Below are positions 25,501-34,600 of a DNA stretch of 44,606 nt, piece by piece. Position 1 is the stretch's first letter. Each line of letters opens with the position of its first letter. The notes beneath the pieces are model-generated. The model saw only the letters and a list, made by a program, of their open reading frames with translations. It did no database searches and was not told the origin of the DNA. The stretch comes from UBA2108 sp002713215. GTDB lineage: Bacteria > Bacteroidota > Bacteroidia > Flavobacteriales_G > Salibacteraceae. The position numbers and the translations under genes are program-made. The stretch is from NCBI GenBank assembly GCA_937891015.1, contig CALAPY010000033.1:1-44606 (forward strand). Direction: 5' to 3'.

Positions 25501-26736
25501 GTGAACCACGAATTGTTCATAGCGCATAAAATAATTAATTCCCGTTCCAAAGGTGGGGCTATAAATCGTGGTACACGGATCATTCTGAATATTGCCATTC
25601 TGGGTATTTGCCTGGGATTAGCAATTATGCTGGTTGCAGTTAGCACCGTAACCGGGTTTCAGCGGGAAATTCAATCGCGGGTGGTTGGATTTGGCTCACA
25701 TGTTCAGATAACTGAATTCAATTTCGACGATCCCTTAAATTTCCAACCGATTGATAAAAAGCAACCCTTTTATCCCCTCATGGATACTATCCCAGAAGTA
25801 CGAAACTTGCAGATTTTTGCTTTAAAGGAAGGAATTGTTAAGGGAGAGGACGAAATATATGGTGTAATCTCTAAAGGAATAAGCACTGACTTTGATTGGG
25901 AGTTTTTTGCAAATAATATGGTTGAAGGCCGGCCAATTATGCTCTCGGATAGTTCGAAATCAAAAGAAGCAGTCATTTCAAAGACGATAGCACAAAAACT
26001 AAATTTAAAACTAAATGACCCACTTCTGGTGTATTTCATACATGATGGGAAATCGAGACCACGTAAATTCACCATTTCAGGAATTTACCACACGGGGATG
26101 GAACAATTTGACAAGGCATATATTCTTGTAGATATAAAGCACCTTCAAAAAATAAATGGCTGGGACGAAAATCAGGTTAGCGGATTCGAAGTTCTCCTTC
26201 ACCGCTATGAAGATCTTTTTCGCATGGATGAATTTCTTTATCGATACATTCCACCTGAGCTAAACACCATTTCCATTGTTAGCCAATATCCTGAAATATT
26301 CGGTTGGTTAGAACTTCAGGATATGAATGTTATTGTAATTATTATACTCATGATTCTGGTTTGTGGTATTAACATGATATCGGCTCTATTGATCCTGATT
26401 CTTGAGAAGATAAACATGATCGGTATTCTGAAATCTATGGGGGCACAAAATGGAAGTATTCGAACCATTTTCCTTTACATGGCAAGCTATTTAGTCACCT
26501 GGGGTTTATTCTGGGGTAACTTAATTGGTTTGAGCTTTCTTTATATTCAGGATAAATATCACCTGTTAAAGTTAGACCAATCCTCTTATTACATTGACCA
26601 TGTCCCGGTGAATATCAACTTCTACCATCTGGTACTCATAAATGTTGGCACCCTGTTTTTCTGTGTTTTATTCTTAGTTCTTCCCTCCTATTTGGTGACA
26701 AAAATCTCACCGGTTAAAGCTGTACGGTTCAATTAG
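25501..26736 (+). CDS. FtsX/LolE-like ABC transporter permease
   Basis: 411 residues. GTG at 25501 is the first start after an in-frame TAG and gives MNHELFIAHKIINSRSKGGAINRGTRIILNIAILG. One N-terminal helix (about 27-47), a large periplasmic domain (about 50-275, MacB_PCD-like), and three C-terminal helices (about 278-300, 320-345, 375-400) give the LolC/LolE topology. SAVLIL-like GINMISALLILILEKINMIGILKSMGAQN is the FtsX coupling region. LolC/E release lipoproteins from the inner membrane for transport to the outer membrane. No ATPase or chaperone gene is adjacent, so the partner is encoded elsewhere. Substrate inferred from family only. Confidence 0.85.
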   Translation: MNHELFIAHKIINSRSKGGAINRGTRIILNIAILGICLGLAIMLVAVSTVTGFQREIQSRVVGFGSHVQITEFNFDDPLNFQPIDKKQPFYPLMDTIPEVRNLQIFALKEGIVKGEDEIYGVISKGISTDFDWEFFANNMVEGRPIMLSDSSKSKEAVISKTIAQKLNLKLNDPLLVYFIHDGKSRPRKFTISGIYHTGMEQFDKAYILVDIKHLQKINGWDENQVSGFEVLLHRYEDLFRMDEFLYRYIPPELNTISIVSQYPEIFGWLELQDMNVIVIIILMILVCGINMISALLILILEKINMIGILKSMGAQNGSIRTIFLYMASYLVTWGLFWGNLIGLSFLYIQDKYHLLKLDQSSYYIDHVPVNINFYHLVLINVGTLFFCVLFLVLPSYLVTKISPVKAVRFN

Positions 26737-26810
26737 AGGCAGCCCCAATATTTTTCATAATTCTACGAAAATATTTCATTACAAAAGCACGCAGCTAGGT
26801 CAGTTGAATG

Positions 26811-26818
26811 TAGTTTTG
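26811..26818 (+). promoter_or_regulatory. Putative -7 promoter element for the cystathionine beta-synthase gene
   Basis: TAGTTTTG matches TAnnTTTG exactly, 13 bp before the ATG at 26832. Confidence 0.45.
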
Positions 26819-26831
26819 CAAAAAATTTTTT

Positions 26832-28190
26832 ATGCAGTTTTACAACAATATTCTTGAAACAATTGGAAATACCCCACTTGTAAAAATCAACAAACTTGCT
26901 GAAGGTGTTAATGCTATGGTTTTAGCCAAAGTTGAAACCACCAACCCAGGAAATTCTGTAAAAGATAGAATGGCGCTTCAAATGATTGAAGACGCTGAGA
27001 AAGAAGGCTTGATTAAACCCGGTGGAACTGTAATTGAGGGAACCAGTGGTAACACCGGAATGGGATTGGCCCTGGCTTGTATTGCCAAAGGATATAAACT
27101 TATTTGCACGTTAGCAGATAAGCAGTCGAAGGAAAAAATGGACATTCTAAGAGCCATGGGTGCCGAAGTTATCGTAACACCAACCGCAGTAGCACCTGAA
27201 GATCCTCGTTCGTACTATTCTGTTGCCAGAAGACTAGCGGATGAAATTCCGAATAGTCTGTACGTAAATCAGTATGATAATACGAGTAACACCAAAGCTC
27301 ATTATTTGAGCACTGGCCCTGAAATTTGGGAACAAACCGAAGGAAGAATAACCCACTTTGTGGTGGGTGTTGGAACCGGAGGAACCATCTCAGGTGTTGG
27401 AAAGTACTTAAAAGAGCAAAATCCGGATATACAAGTACTGGGTATTGACACTTATGGATCAGTATTTAAGAAATATCACGAAACAGGAGTCTTTGACGAT
27501 AACGAAATCTATCCTTATATCACAGAAGGAATTGGTGAAGATATCCTACCCAAAAATGTAGACTTCGATGTGATTGATCATTTTGAAAAGGTTACGGATA
27601 AGGATGCAGCCGTTTATACCCGATACCTGGCCCGAAAGGAAGGGGTTTTTGTTGGCAACTCTGCCGGTGCGGCCATGGCAGGCATTGTTCAAATGAAAGA
27701 TCGTTTTAAGGAAGGTGATGTTGTGGTTGTACTGTTCCATGACCATGGTAGTCGGTACGTTGGTAAAATATTCAATGACGATTGGATGAAAGATCATGGA
27801 TTTATCGATCGCGAACAAACTGCATTGGATTTAATCGAAAACCACAAGGACAAGGCTCTTATTACGGTTTCGGAAGACGCGCATATTGAAGATGCTTTGC
27901 TTAAAATGAAGCAATTTGACATTTCTCAAATTCCTGTTACTTCCAATGGTAGCTTCGTTGGTTCATTATCCGATAATTATTTATTTGCTCAATTGATTGA
28001 AGATCCTTCAATTAGAAAGGGGTATGTAAAGGACGTTATGCAGGATGCTTTCCCCGTAGTTAACGCCAATGACAGCGTGGAAGACATTAGCAAATTAATC
28101 AATAAGAATAATTCAGCCTTATTGGTTAATGATGGAGAAGGAAATGCGCACATAATTACCAAGTACGATATAATTGATGCCCTTCACTAG
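26832..28190 (+). CDS. Cystathionine beta-synthase-type PLP enzyme with CBS-domain pair
   Basis: 452 residues, ATG at 26832. The fold-type II PLP domain (about 1-320) has ETIGNTPLVKIN, NPGNSVKDRMA with Lys44 as the PLP lysine, EGTSGNTGMGLAL (phosphate and substrate loop) and VGVGTGGTISGVGKYLK. A C-terminal pair of CBS domains (about 335-452: LITVSEDAHIEDALLKMKQFDISQIPV and DAFPVVNANDSVEDISKLINKNNSALLV) gives the cystathionine beta-synthase layout rather than plain cysteine synthase. The N-terminal haem domain of animal enzymes is absent. It likely makes cystathionine from serine (or acetylserine) and homocysteine; CBS pairs often bind adenosyl ligands. The next gene starts 3 bp after its stop. 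Confidence 0.92.
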   Translation: MQFYNNILETIGNTPLVKINKLAEGVNAMVLAKVETTNPGNSVKDRMALQMIEDAEKEGLIKPGGTVIEGTSGNTGMGLALACIAKGYKLICTLADKQSKEKMDILRAMGAEVIVTPTAVAPEDPRSYYSVARRLADEIPNSLYVNQYDNTSNTKAHYLSTGPEIWEQTEGRITHFVVGVGTGGTISGVGKYLKEQNPDIQVLGIDTYGSVFKKYHETGVFDDNEIYPYITEGIGEDILPKNVDFDVIDHFEKVTDKDAAVYTRYLARKEGVFVGNSAGAAMAGIVQMKDRFKEGDVVVVLFHDHGSRYVGKIFNDDWMKDHGFIDREQTALDLIENHKDKALITVSEDAHIEDALLKMKQFDISQIPVTSNGSFVGSLSDNYLFAQLIEDPSIRKGYVKDVMQDAFPVVNANDSVEDISKLINKNNSALLVNDGEGNAHIITKYDIIDALH

Positions 28191-28193
28191 AAT

Positions 28194-28991
28194 TTGGAGA
28201 TCCTTGATCAAATAGGGCACCAAATTCATATTGATAGATTACCCAAGAGAATAATTTCATTGGTTCCATCTCAATCGGAGTTGTTGGTTGATTTAGGAAT
28301 GGATAAAAAACTGGTTGGTGTTACCCGATTCTGTACACATCCCAAGCATCTTCGTACTTCAAGAACCATGGTTGGAGGTACCAAAGACCTGAATTTCGAA
28401 TTAATTTCAAATCTAAATCCTGACCTGGTTGTTTGTAACAAGGAGGAAAACAATAAGGAAGATGTTTTGCGGCTTCAATCGTTATATCCAACCTACACGA
28501 GCGATGTAAATTCATTGAATGAAGCTTTAATAATGATCAGTGATTTGGGTAAAATAACTGGTGCTACTGATCTAAGTAGGAAACTAAACGAGAAAATTTC
28601 TTCTGATTTTATTTCCCTGGAAAATTCAATTTCAGGAAGTGTAGCATACCTTATCTGGAATGACCCCATAATGGTGGCAGGACAAAATACATTTATCAAC
28701 TCTGTGTTAAACACAATTGGTTTTAGCAACGTATTTGATCAAAAACCGGGAAGGTATCCGGAGGTTTCTGATCATGAATTGATGAAGTATAAACCCGATT
28801 ATATTTTCCTTTCATCAGAGCCCTACCCGTTTAAAGAAAAGAATCGGGAAATATTTCAGAAAAAATTCCCACGAAGTCAAGTTGTTTTAGTCGACGGCCG
28901 AATGTATTCGTGGTACGGATCTTGCTTGTCGCGAGCAGTTGAAAGCATTAATTCATTAGTTAAAAGACTATCGAAAAATTACTCCAATTGA
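28194..28991 (+). CDS. BtuF-like helical-backbone metal receptor without signal peptide
   Basis: 265 residues from TTG 28194. The fold family is that of cobalamin/haem periplasmic binding proteins: RIISLVPSQSELLVDLGMDKKLVGVTRFCTHP, then NFELISNLNPDLVVCNKEENNKEDVLRL, then a second lobe WNDPIMVAGQNTFINSVLNTIGFSNVFD and LMKYKPDYIFLSSEPYPFKEKN. No hydrophobic leader or lipobox precedes the first lobe, so as written it is cytosolic; no upstream in-frame start could add one, since the preceding gene ends 3 bp before. No permease or ATPase lies nearby. Co-transcription with a sulfur-amino-acid enzyme is suggestive, because B12 serves methionine synthesis, but a transport role is doubtful. The ligand is unknown. 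Confidence 0.8.
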   Translation: MEILDQIGHQIHIDRLPKRIISLVPSQSELLVDLGMDKKLVGVTRFCTHPKHLRTSRTMVGGTKDLNFELISNLNPDLVVCNKEENNKEDVLRLQSLYPTYTSDVNSLNEALIMISDLGKITGATDLSRKLNEKISSDFISLENSISGSVAYLIWNDPIMVAGQNTFINSVLNTIGFSNVFDQKPGRYPEVSDHELMKYKPDYIFLSSEPYPFKEKNREIFQKKFPRSQVVLVDGRMYSWYGSCLSRAVESINSLVKRLSKNYSN

Positions 28992-28999
28992 TACCTTTG
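28992..28999 (+). promoter_or_regulatory. Putative -7 promoter element for the patatin gene
   Basis: TACCTTTG matches TAnnTTTG exactly, 18 bp before the GTG at 29018 and immediately after the preceding stop codon (28989-28991). Confidence 0.5.
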
Positions 29000-29017
29000 T
29001 TACACATTGACTAAAAA

Positions 29018-31324
29018 GTGCTACCACAAAAATTAATACTTACCACTTTATTTCTGCTATCAGGGTTTTTTCATTCCCTCTATTCGCAAAAGGTGGGGTT
29101 GGTATTATCGGGCGGTGGTGCCAATGGAGTTGCACATCTTGGTGTAATTCAGGCATTGGAAGAGAACAACATTCCTATTGATTTTATTACGGGAACGTCC
29201 TCGGGAGCCTTTGTTGGTGCTATGTATGCCTCTGGTTATTCGGTAGAAGAAATAAAGGCATTTCTCACTTCAGACGAGTTTATAGCCATGACCCGTGGTG
29301 ACCTCAATGCCAGTGAACAGTACTTTTTCAAGAAAGATGATCCTAGTGCCGCTATGTTTACGGTAAAAGTTTCGAAGGACTTCTCATTGTCCAACTCACT
29401 TCCTACCAATGTTATTTCAACTTCGAAAGTAGATTTCGAAATGATGCGCATATTTTCTAAGGCCTCTGCGGCTGCGCGGTATGATTTCGACAGCCTGCTG
29501 ATCCCTTTTAGATGTGTTGCGGCAGATATAGATGCTAAAGAAGAGTTTGTCTTCGCATTTGGAAATTTAAGTACTGCGGTTCGTGCCTCATTTACTTATC
29601 CATTTTTGATCAAACCCATTGAAGTCGACGGTAAACTATTGTACGATGGCGGATTGTATAACAACTTTCCACATGACATTATGACCAATGAATTTAAGCC
29701 TGACTACATAATTGGAGTAAAGGTTACTTCAAATGAACCCCCTCCCAAAAGTGATGACTTAATTAGCCAGGTTAGAACCATGTTAATTAGTAAAACAGAT
29801 TTTAATCTTAAATCACCAGGATTAATTATTGAGCCTCAAACGGGACAGGGATCCTTTGACTTTGGAAATATTGAGGAGGTTATTGAAATTGGGTATCAGG
29901 AAGCATTAAAACAGATACCTGCAATTCGGGAGAAAGTTAATCGGAGCATCAATGCTGCAGAAAGAGAACAAAAAAGAAAGGAATTTGTAAAAGATCAGAA
30001 GGATCTAGTGTATGGAGATCTATACATTCATAACCTCAAAAAGAGGCAACGAAAATACGTTAAGAACAACCTGTGGCCCACCAAGGACACCTCAATGAAT
30101 TTGAATGAAATAAAGAAAGGCTTCTACAGAACAAGTGCCGATCCTCATATTGACGCTATTTTCCCTTCTAGTGCTTACGATTCAAGGTCTGAAAAATATC
30201 GATTGCATGTTAAGGTTAACAAATCAAAACCTTTTGAGTTTGACTTTGGTGGGGTAATATCGAGCAGACCTATTTCCACAGGATATGTTGGACTGACTTA
30301 TTTACCATTTTCAAATCCGAGCTATATGTTGAAAGCCAACACCTACTTCGGGAAATTCTACAATTCGGTTTTGGTATCCGGGGAAATTGATTTCGCATGG
30401 AGAATTCCCTTTTCGGTTGAAATAAGCTTTATCCGGAATTCATGGAATTACTTTAAAAGCCACTCATTCTTTTTTGACGATGAAAAACCATCTTACCTAA
30501 TAAAACGAGAAACTTTTGGGTCATTGGAATTAAAATTACCCATTGGCAATAATGCTAAAGTCACTCTTTTGGGGAACCTAACCGAATTGAGGGACAACTA
30601 CTATCAAACCCAAAATTTTGGATCGAACGACGTTCCCGACGAAACGAAAACCAATCCTATAACAACAGGGATTAAATATGAATTCAATACTCAAAATCGC
30701 ATCTTATATCCCAATTCAGGAACTAAGATTGCACTGAAAGGATTTTATTCACAAGGAGAAGAAAGAACTATACCAGGTACTACGGCGCAGGATGCAACAA
30801 TTAGCCTAAAAGATCATCATTGGACCAAGGCTCAACTCTATTTAGACTGGTATTACAAACAACATGGTCTTATAAGGCTTGGGCTCACTGGCGATTTTGT
30901 TTATTCCGATCAATCCTTATTCAATAACTATACTGCCAGCATTTTGCGTTCGCCTTCTTATGAACCCATTCCCGAAAGTCAAACTTTATTTCTGGAATCG
31001 TTCAGGGCCTACAAATACATAAGCGCTGGCCACAGAATTGTTTTTAATGTGCTCCGAAACATTGATTTAAGAGCGGAAGCATTTGTATTTGCTCCTTACG
31101 ACCGAGTAATCAAGGATAACACTGGAGTCCAAATGCGCCAGAAAGGGTTTAAGGATTATTTCTCAATTCTATCTTCGGGGCTAGTATATAATTCACCGGT
31201 TGGTCCTTTAAGCCTCTCGTTGAATTATTATTATAATGCTCCTGAAATAAACCCTGAGAACAACGATTTAAGTTTCTTATTTCACTTTGGATATATCCTC
31301 TTTAATAAGAAGAGTCTAAACTAA
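29018..31324 (+). CDS. Patatin-like phospholipase fused to an Omp85/surface-antigen barrel
   Basis: 768 residues, GTG at 29018, signal peptide to about residue 24 (LFLLSGFFHSLYSQ). The patatin domain (about 26-225) has the oxyanion loop SGGGANG (31-37), nucleophile motif GTSSG (59-63, Ser61) and DGG (210-212, Asp210), so the Ser-Asp dyad is intact. A linker and POTRA-like stretch follow, then from about 400 a C-terminal region of amphipathic strands ending in FLFHFGYILFNKKSLN, consistent with an Omp85-type barrel. This layout resembles PlpD-type type Vd autotransporters, in which the barrel anchors or exports the lipase. It would hydrolyse phospholipids at or beyond the outer membrane. The stop overlaps the convergent DUF3467 gene by 4 bp. 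Confidence 0.9.
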   Translation: MLPQKLILTTLFLLSGFFHSLYSQKVGLVLSGGGANGVAHLGVIQALEENNIPIDFITGTSSGAFVGAMYASGYSVEEIKAFLTSDEFIAMTRGDLNASEQYFFKKDDPSAAMFTVKVSKDFSLSNSLPTNVISTSKVDFEMMRIFSKASAAARYDFDSLLIPFRCVAADIDAKEEFVFAFGNLSTAVRASFTYPFLIKPIEVDGKLLYDGGLYNNFPHDIMTNEFKPDYIIGVKVTSNEPPPKSDDLISQVRTMLISKTDFNLKSPGLIIEPQTGQGSFDFGNIEEVIEIGYQEALKQIPAIREKVNRSINAAEREQKRKEFVKDQKDLVYGDLYIHNLKKRQRKYVKNNLWPTKDTSMNLNEIKKGFYRTSADPHIDAIFPSSAYDSRSEKYRLHVKVNKSKPFEFDFGGVISSRPISTGYVGLTYLPFSNPSYMLKANTYFGKFYNSVLVSGEIDFAWRIPFSVEISFIRNSWNYFKSHSFFFDDEKPSYLIKRETFGSLELKLPIGNNAKVTLLGNLTELRDNYYQTQNFGSNDVPDETKTNPITTGIKYEFNTQNRILYPNSGTKIALKGFYSQGEERTIPGTTAQDATISLKDHHWTKAQLYLDWYYKQHGLIRLGLTGDFVYSDQSLFNNYTASILRSPSYEPIPESQTLFLESFRAYKYISAGHRIVFNVLRNIDLRAEAFVFAPYDRVIKDNTGVQMRQKGFKDYFSILSSGLVYNSPVGPLSLSLNYYYNAPEINPENNDLSFLFHFGYILFNKKSLN

Positions 31325-31641
31325 GCCTGACCTGCAGGTCCACCAAAATTTAACGGTATAGGAGGTGTTTGAGGCCCCTGATCTTTTATTTCACCGTGTA
31401 ACCCTTCGAACTTGTTTAAGTTATCTTCCAACGCTTGCATAAGTCTCTTGGCATGTTGCGGAGTAAGAATTATTCTACTCTTAACCTTAGACTTTGGAGT
31501 GCCTGGCATAATCTTTATGAAATCGACAATAAACTCAGAGTTGCTATGTGTAATAATAGCAAGATTTGAATAAACTCCTTCAGAGACTTCTTCGCTAATC
31601 TCAATATTAATTTCTTGTTCGTTTTGCTTTTCTTCAGCCAT
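31321..31641 (-). CDS. DUF3467-family protein
   Basis: 106 residues, ATG at 31641. The family pattern is GVYSNLAIITHSNSEFIVDFIKIMPGTPKSKVKSRIILTPQHAKRLMQALEDNLNKFE, followed by a Pro/Gly-rich tail (PPIPLNFGGPAGQA). An acidic N-terminus precedes it. No signal peptide; probably cytoplasmic. The function of DUF3467 is not known to me. It lies directly downstream of rpoC, with the rpoC terminator between them; the U tract ends 8 bp before this ATG. It therefore depends on read-through, RNA processing or an unrecognised promoter. Confidence 0.88.
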   Translation of the reverse strand: MAEEKQNEQEINIEISEEVSEGVYSNLAIITHSNSEFIVDFIKIMPGTPKSKVKSRIILTPQHAKRLMQALEDNLNKFEGLHGEIKDQGPQTPPIPLNFGGPAGQA

Positions 31642-31649
31642 AATTCAAT

Positions 31650-31676
31650 AAAAAAAAGCCCCGCTATGAGCGAGGC
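31650..31676 (-). terminator. Intrinsic terminator after rpoC
   Basis: On the minus strand GCCTCGCT (31676-31669), loop CAT, AGCGGGGC (31665-31658) form an 8-bp stem with one G-U pair, followed by eight U residues (31657-31650). It starts 13 bp after the rpoC stop. Confidence 0.85.
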
Positions 31677-31689
31677 TTTAATGTTAATA

Positions 31690-34600
31690 TTAGTCTAATA
31701 TAACTTCATCCTCGCGAATCTCGAGTAACCTGTCGTATTCTTCTTTAGAACCAACAATGTAATCCTGATACTCATGAAGTCCTGTACCCGCGGGTATTTT
31801 ATGCCCTACAATTACATTTTCCTTAAGTCCAAGAAGACGATCTTCTTTCGCTTTAACAGCAGCTTCGTTCAATACCTTAGTAGTTTCCTGGAAGGAAGCA
31901 GCAGAGATAAAGCTATCCGTTTGAAGCGAAGCACGAGTAATTCCCTGAAGAATAGTTTTTGCGATAGCAGGTTTGGCCTCTCTGGCTTCAACCACCTTCA
32001 TTTCTTTTCTTTCAAGAATTGAATTCTCATCTTTAAAATTAGTAGGAGTAATAATCTGACCAGCATGATACTTTTCAGAATCACCTGCATCCTCCACAAT
32101 TAGTTTTCCAAAAATGTTGTCATTCTCTTCAATGAATTCCATTTTGTTAACCAATTGATTTTCGAGGAATCGAGTATCACCAGAATCACCAATTTCTACT
32201 TTACGCATCATTTGGCGAACAATTACTTCAAAGTGCTTATCGTTAATTTTCACACCTTGCAGTCGGTAAACCTCCTGAACTTCGTTCACAATGTATTCCT
32301 GAACAGCAGTTGGGCCGTTAATATCAAGAATGTCATTCGGAGTGATTGCTCCATCAGAAAGTGGAGTACCTGCTTTTACGAAGTCATTTTCCTGGGCAAG
32401 AATATGTTTGGATAAAGAAACAAGGTATTTCTTCACCATTCCATTTCTCGACTCAACGATAACTTCACGGTTACCTCGTTTAATCTTTCCGTAAGAAATA
32501 ATTCCATCAATTGCAGAAACAACAGCAGGATTTGATGGATTCCTTGCTTCGAATAATTCAGTTACACGTGGAAGACCCCCGGTAATATCACCCGATTTAC
32601 CACTTTGACGAGGAATTTTAACCAGGATTTGACCACTGGTCACTTTGTCTCCTTCTTCGCAAATAATATGTGCACCAACCGGAATATTATAAGATCTAAG
32701 AACTTCACCTTTATTATTCGCAATGTGAATAATTGGATTCTTCTTCTTATCTCTATTCTCCATAATTACCTTCTCGGTAAACCCGGTTTGTTCGTCAGAT
32801 TCTTCCTTGAATGTAATTCCTTTTTCAATGTTCTCGAATTGAACTTTTCCAACAAATTCGGTAAGAATTACTGCATTATAAGGGTCCCAGGAACAAATTA
32901 CATCACCTTTCTTAACCTTATCGCCTGATTTAACAAATAACTCAGATCCGTAAGGAATAATACCGGTCATTTGAACACCACCTTTGCTGTCTACAATTCT
33001 CATTTCTGCAGATCGACCAACTACGGCTTCCACATCATTGCCTTCAGCATCTTTTCTGGTAACTGTTCTCAATTCATCAACTTCAAGACGACCATTACTT
33101 TTTGCTTCAATTCTTGAATCGGAAGCAATGTTAGAAGCGGTACCCCCAACGTGGAATGTACGAAGTGTTAACTGTGTACCTGGCTCACCAATTGACTGAG
33201 CTGCAATAACACCCACTGCTTCTCCCTGTTGAACCATTTTTCCTGAAGAAAGACTTCTACCATAACACTTGGCACAAACTCCTCTTCTGGTTTCACAGGT
33301 AAGAACTGAGCGAATTTCAACTTCTTCAATTCCAAGTTCTTCAATCAACAGAGCATTTTCATCAGAAATCTCTTCGCCTGAGGCAACAATTAATTCATCC
33401 GTTTCAGGGTGATGTACATCCATAAGGGACGTTCTACCTGCGATTCGATCAGAAAGTGACTCAACGATATCGTCGTTGTTTTTCAAAGCACTTGCAGTTA
33501 GCCCTCTTAGTGTTCCACAATCTTCTTCTGTAACAACAACGTCTTGAGAAACGTCTACCAATCGACGAGTTAAGTAACCTGCATCCGCCGTTTTAAGAGC
33601 CGTATCTGCAAGTCCCTTACGAGCACCGTGAGTAGAAATAAAGTACTCAAGAATTGAAAGACCTTCCTTAAAGTTAGAAAGAATCGGGTTTTCAATAATC
33701 TCCTGACCACCGGTAGCGCCTGATTTTTTAGGCTTAGCCATCAAACCACGCATTCCACTCAGCTGACGAATTTGCTCTTTAGAACCCCTTGCGCCAGAAT
33801 CGAACATCATGAAAATTGAGTTGAAACCTTGGTTATCCGTTTTAAGACGGTTCATCAAAGTATGCGTCAATTTAGAGTTTGTATGTGTCCAAATATCAAT
33901 AATCTGATTGTAACGCTCATTGTTAGTGATCAATCCCATGTTGTAATTAGACATTACATCATCAACTTCAGCATTAGCAGCATTCAGCAATTGATCTTTT
34001 TCTGGTGGAATAATAATATCACCCAGGTTGAACGACAGTCCACCTTTATAGGCCATATAGAATCCCATGTCCTTAATATCGTCAAGGAATTTCGCAGTTT
34101 GTGCAAATCCTGTAACTTTCAATACACGGCCAATGATATCACGAAGTGTCTTTTTAGTAAGAACTTCATTGATATAACCAACTTCAGCCGGAACATGTTT
34201 ATTGAATAACACACGACCACAAGAAGTTTCAATTACATGTGAAACAGCCTCTCCATCAACCATATCATCAACTTTAACTTTGATGTTAGCATGTAGATCC
34301 AATTTCTTTTCATTGAAAGCAATAAGAACCTCTTCTGAAGAATAGAATGTCATTCCTTCTCCTTTTACCGGATGTTCTTTTGTGGATTTTCTGGATTTAG
34401 TAGTATAGTAAAGGCCCAATACCATATCCTGGGAAGGAACCGCAATTGGAGCTCCGTTAGCAGGGTTAAGGATATTGTGAGAAGCCAGCATCAACAATTG
34501 AGCTTCCAAAATTGCAGCACTACCCAACGGAAGGTGAACCGCCATTTGGTCACCATCAAAATCCGCGTTAAATGCAGTACACACTAACGGGTGCAATTGA

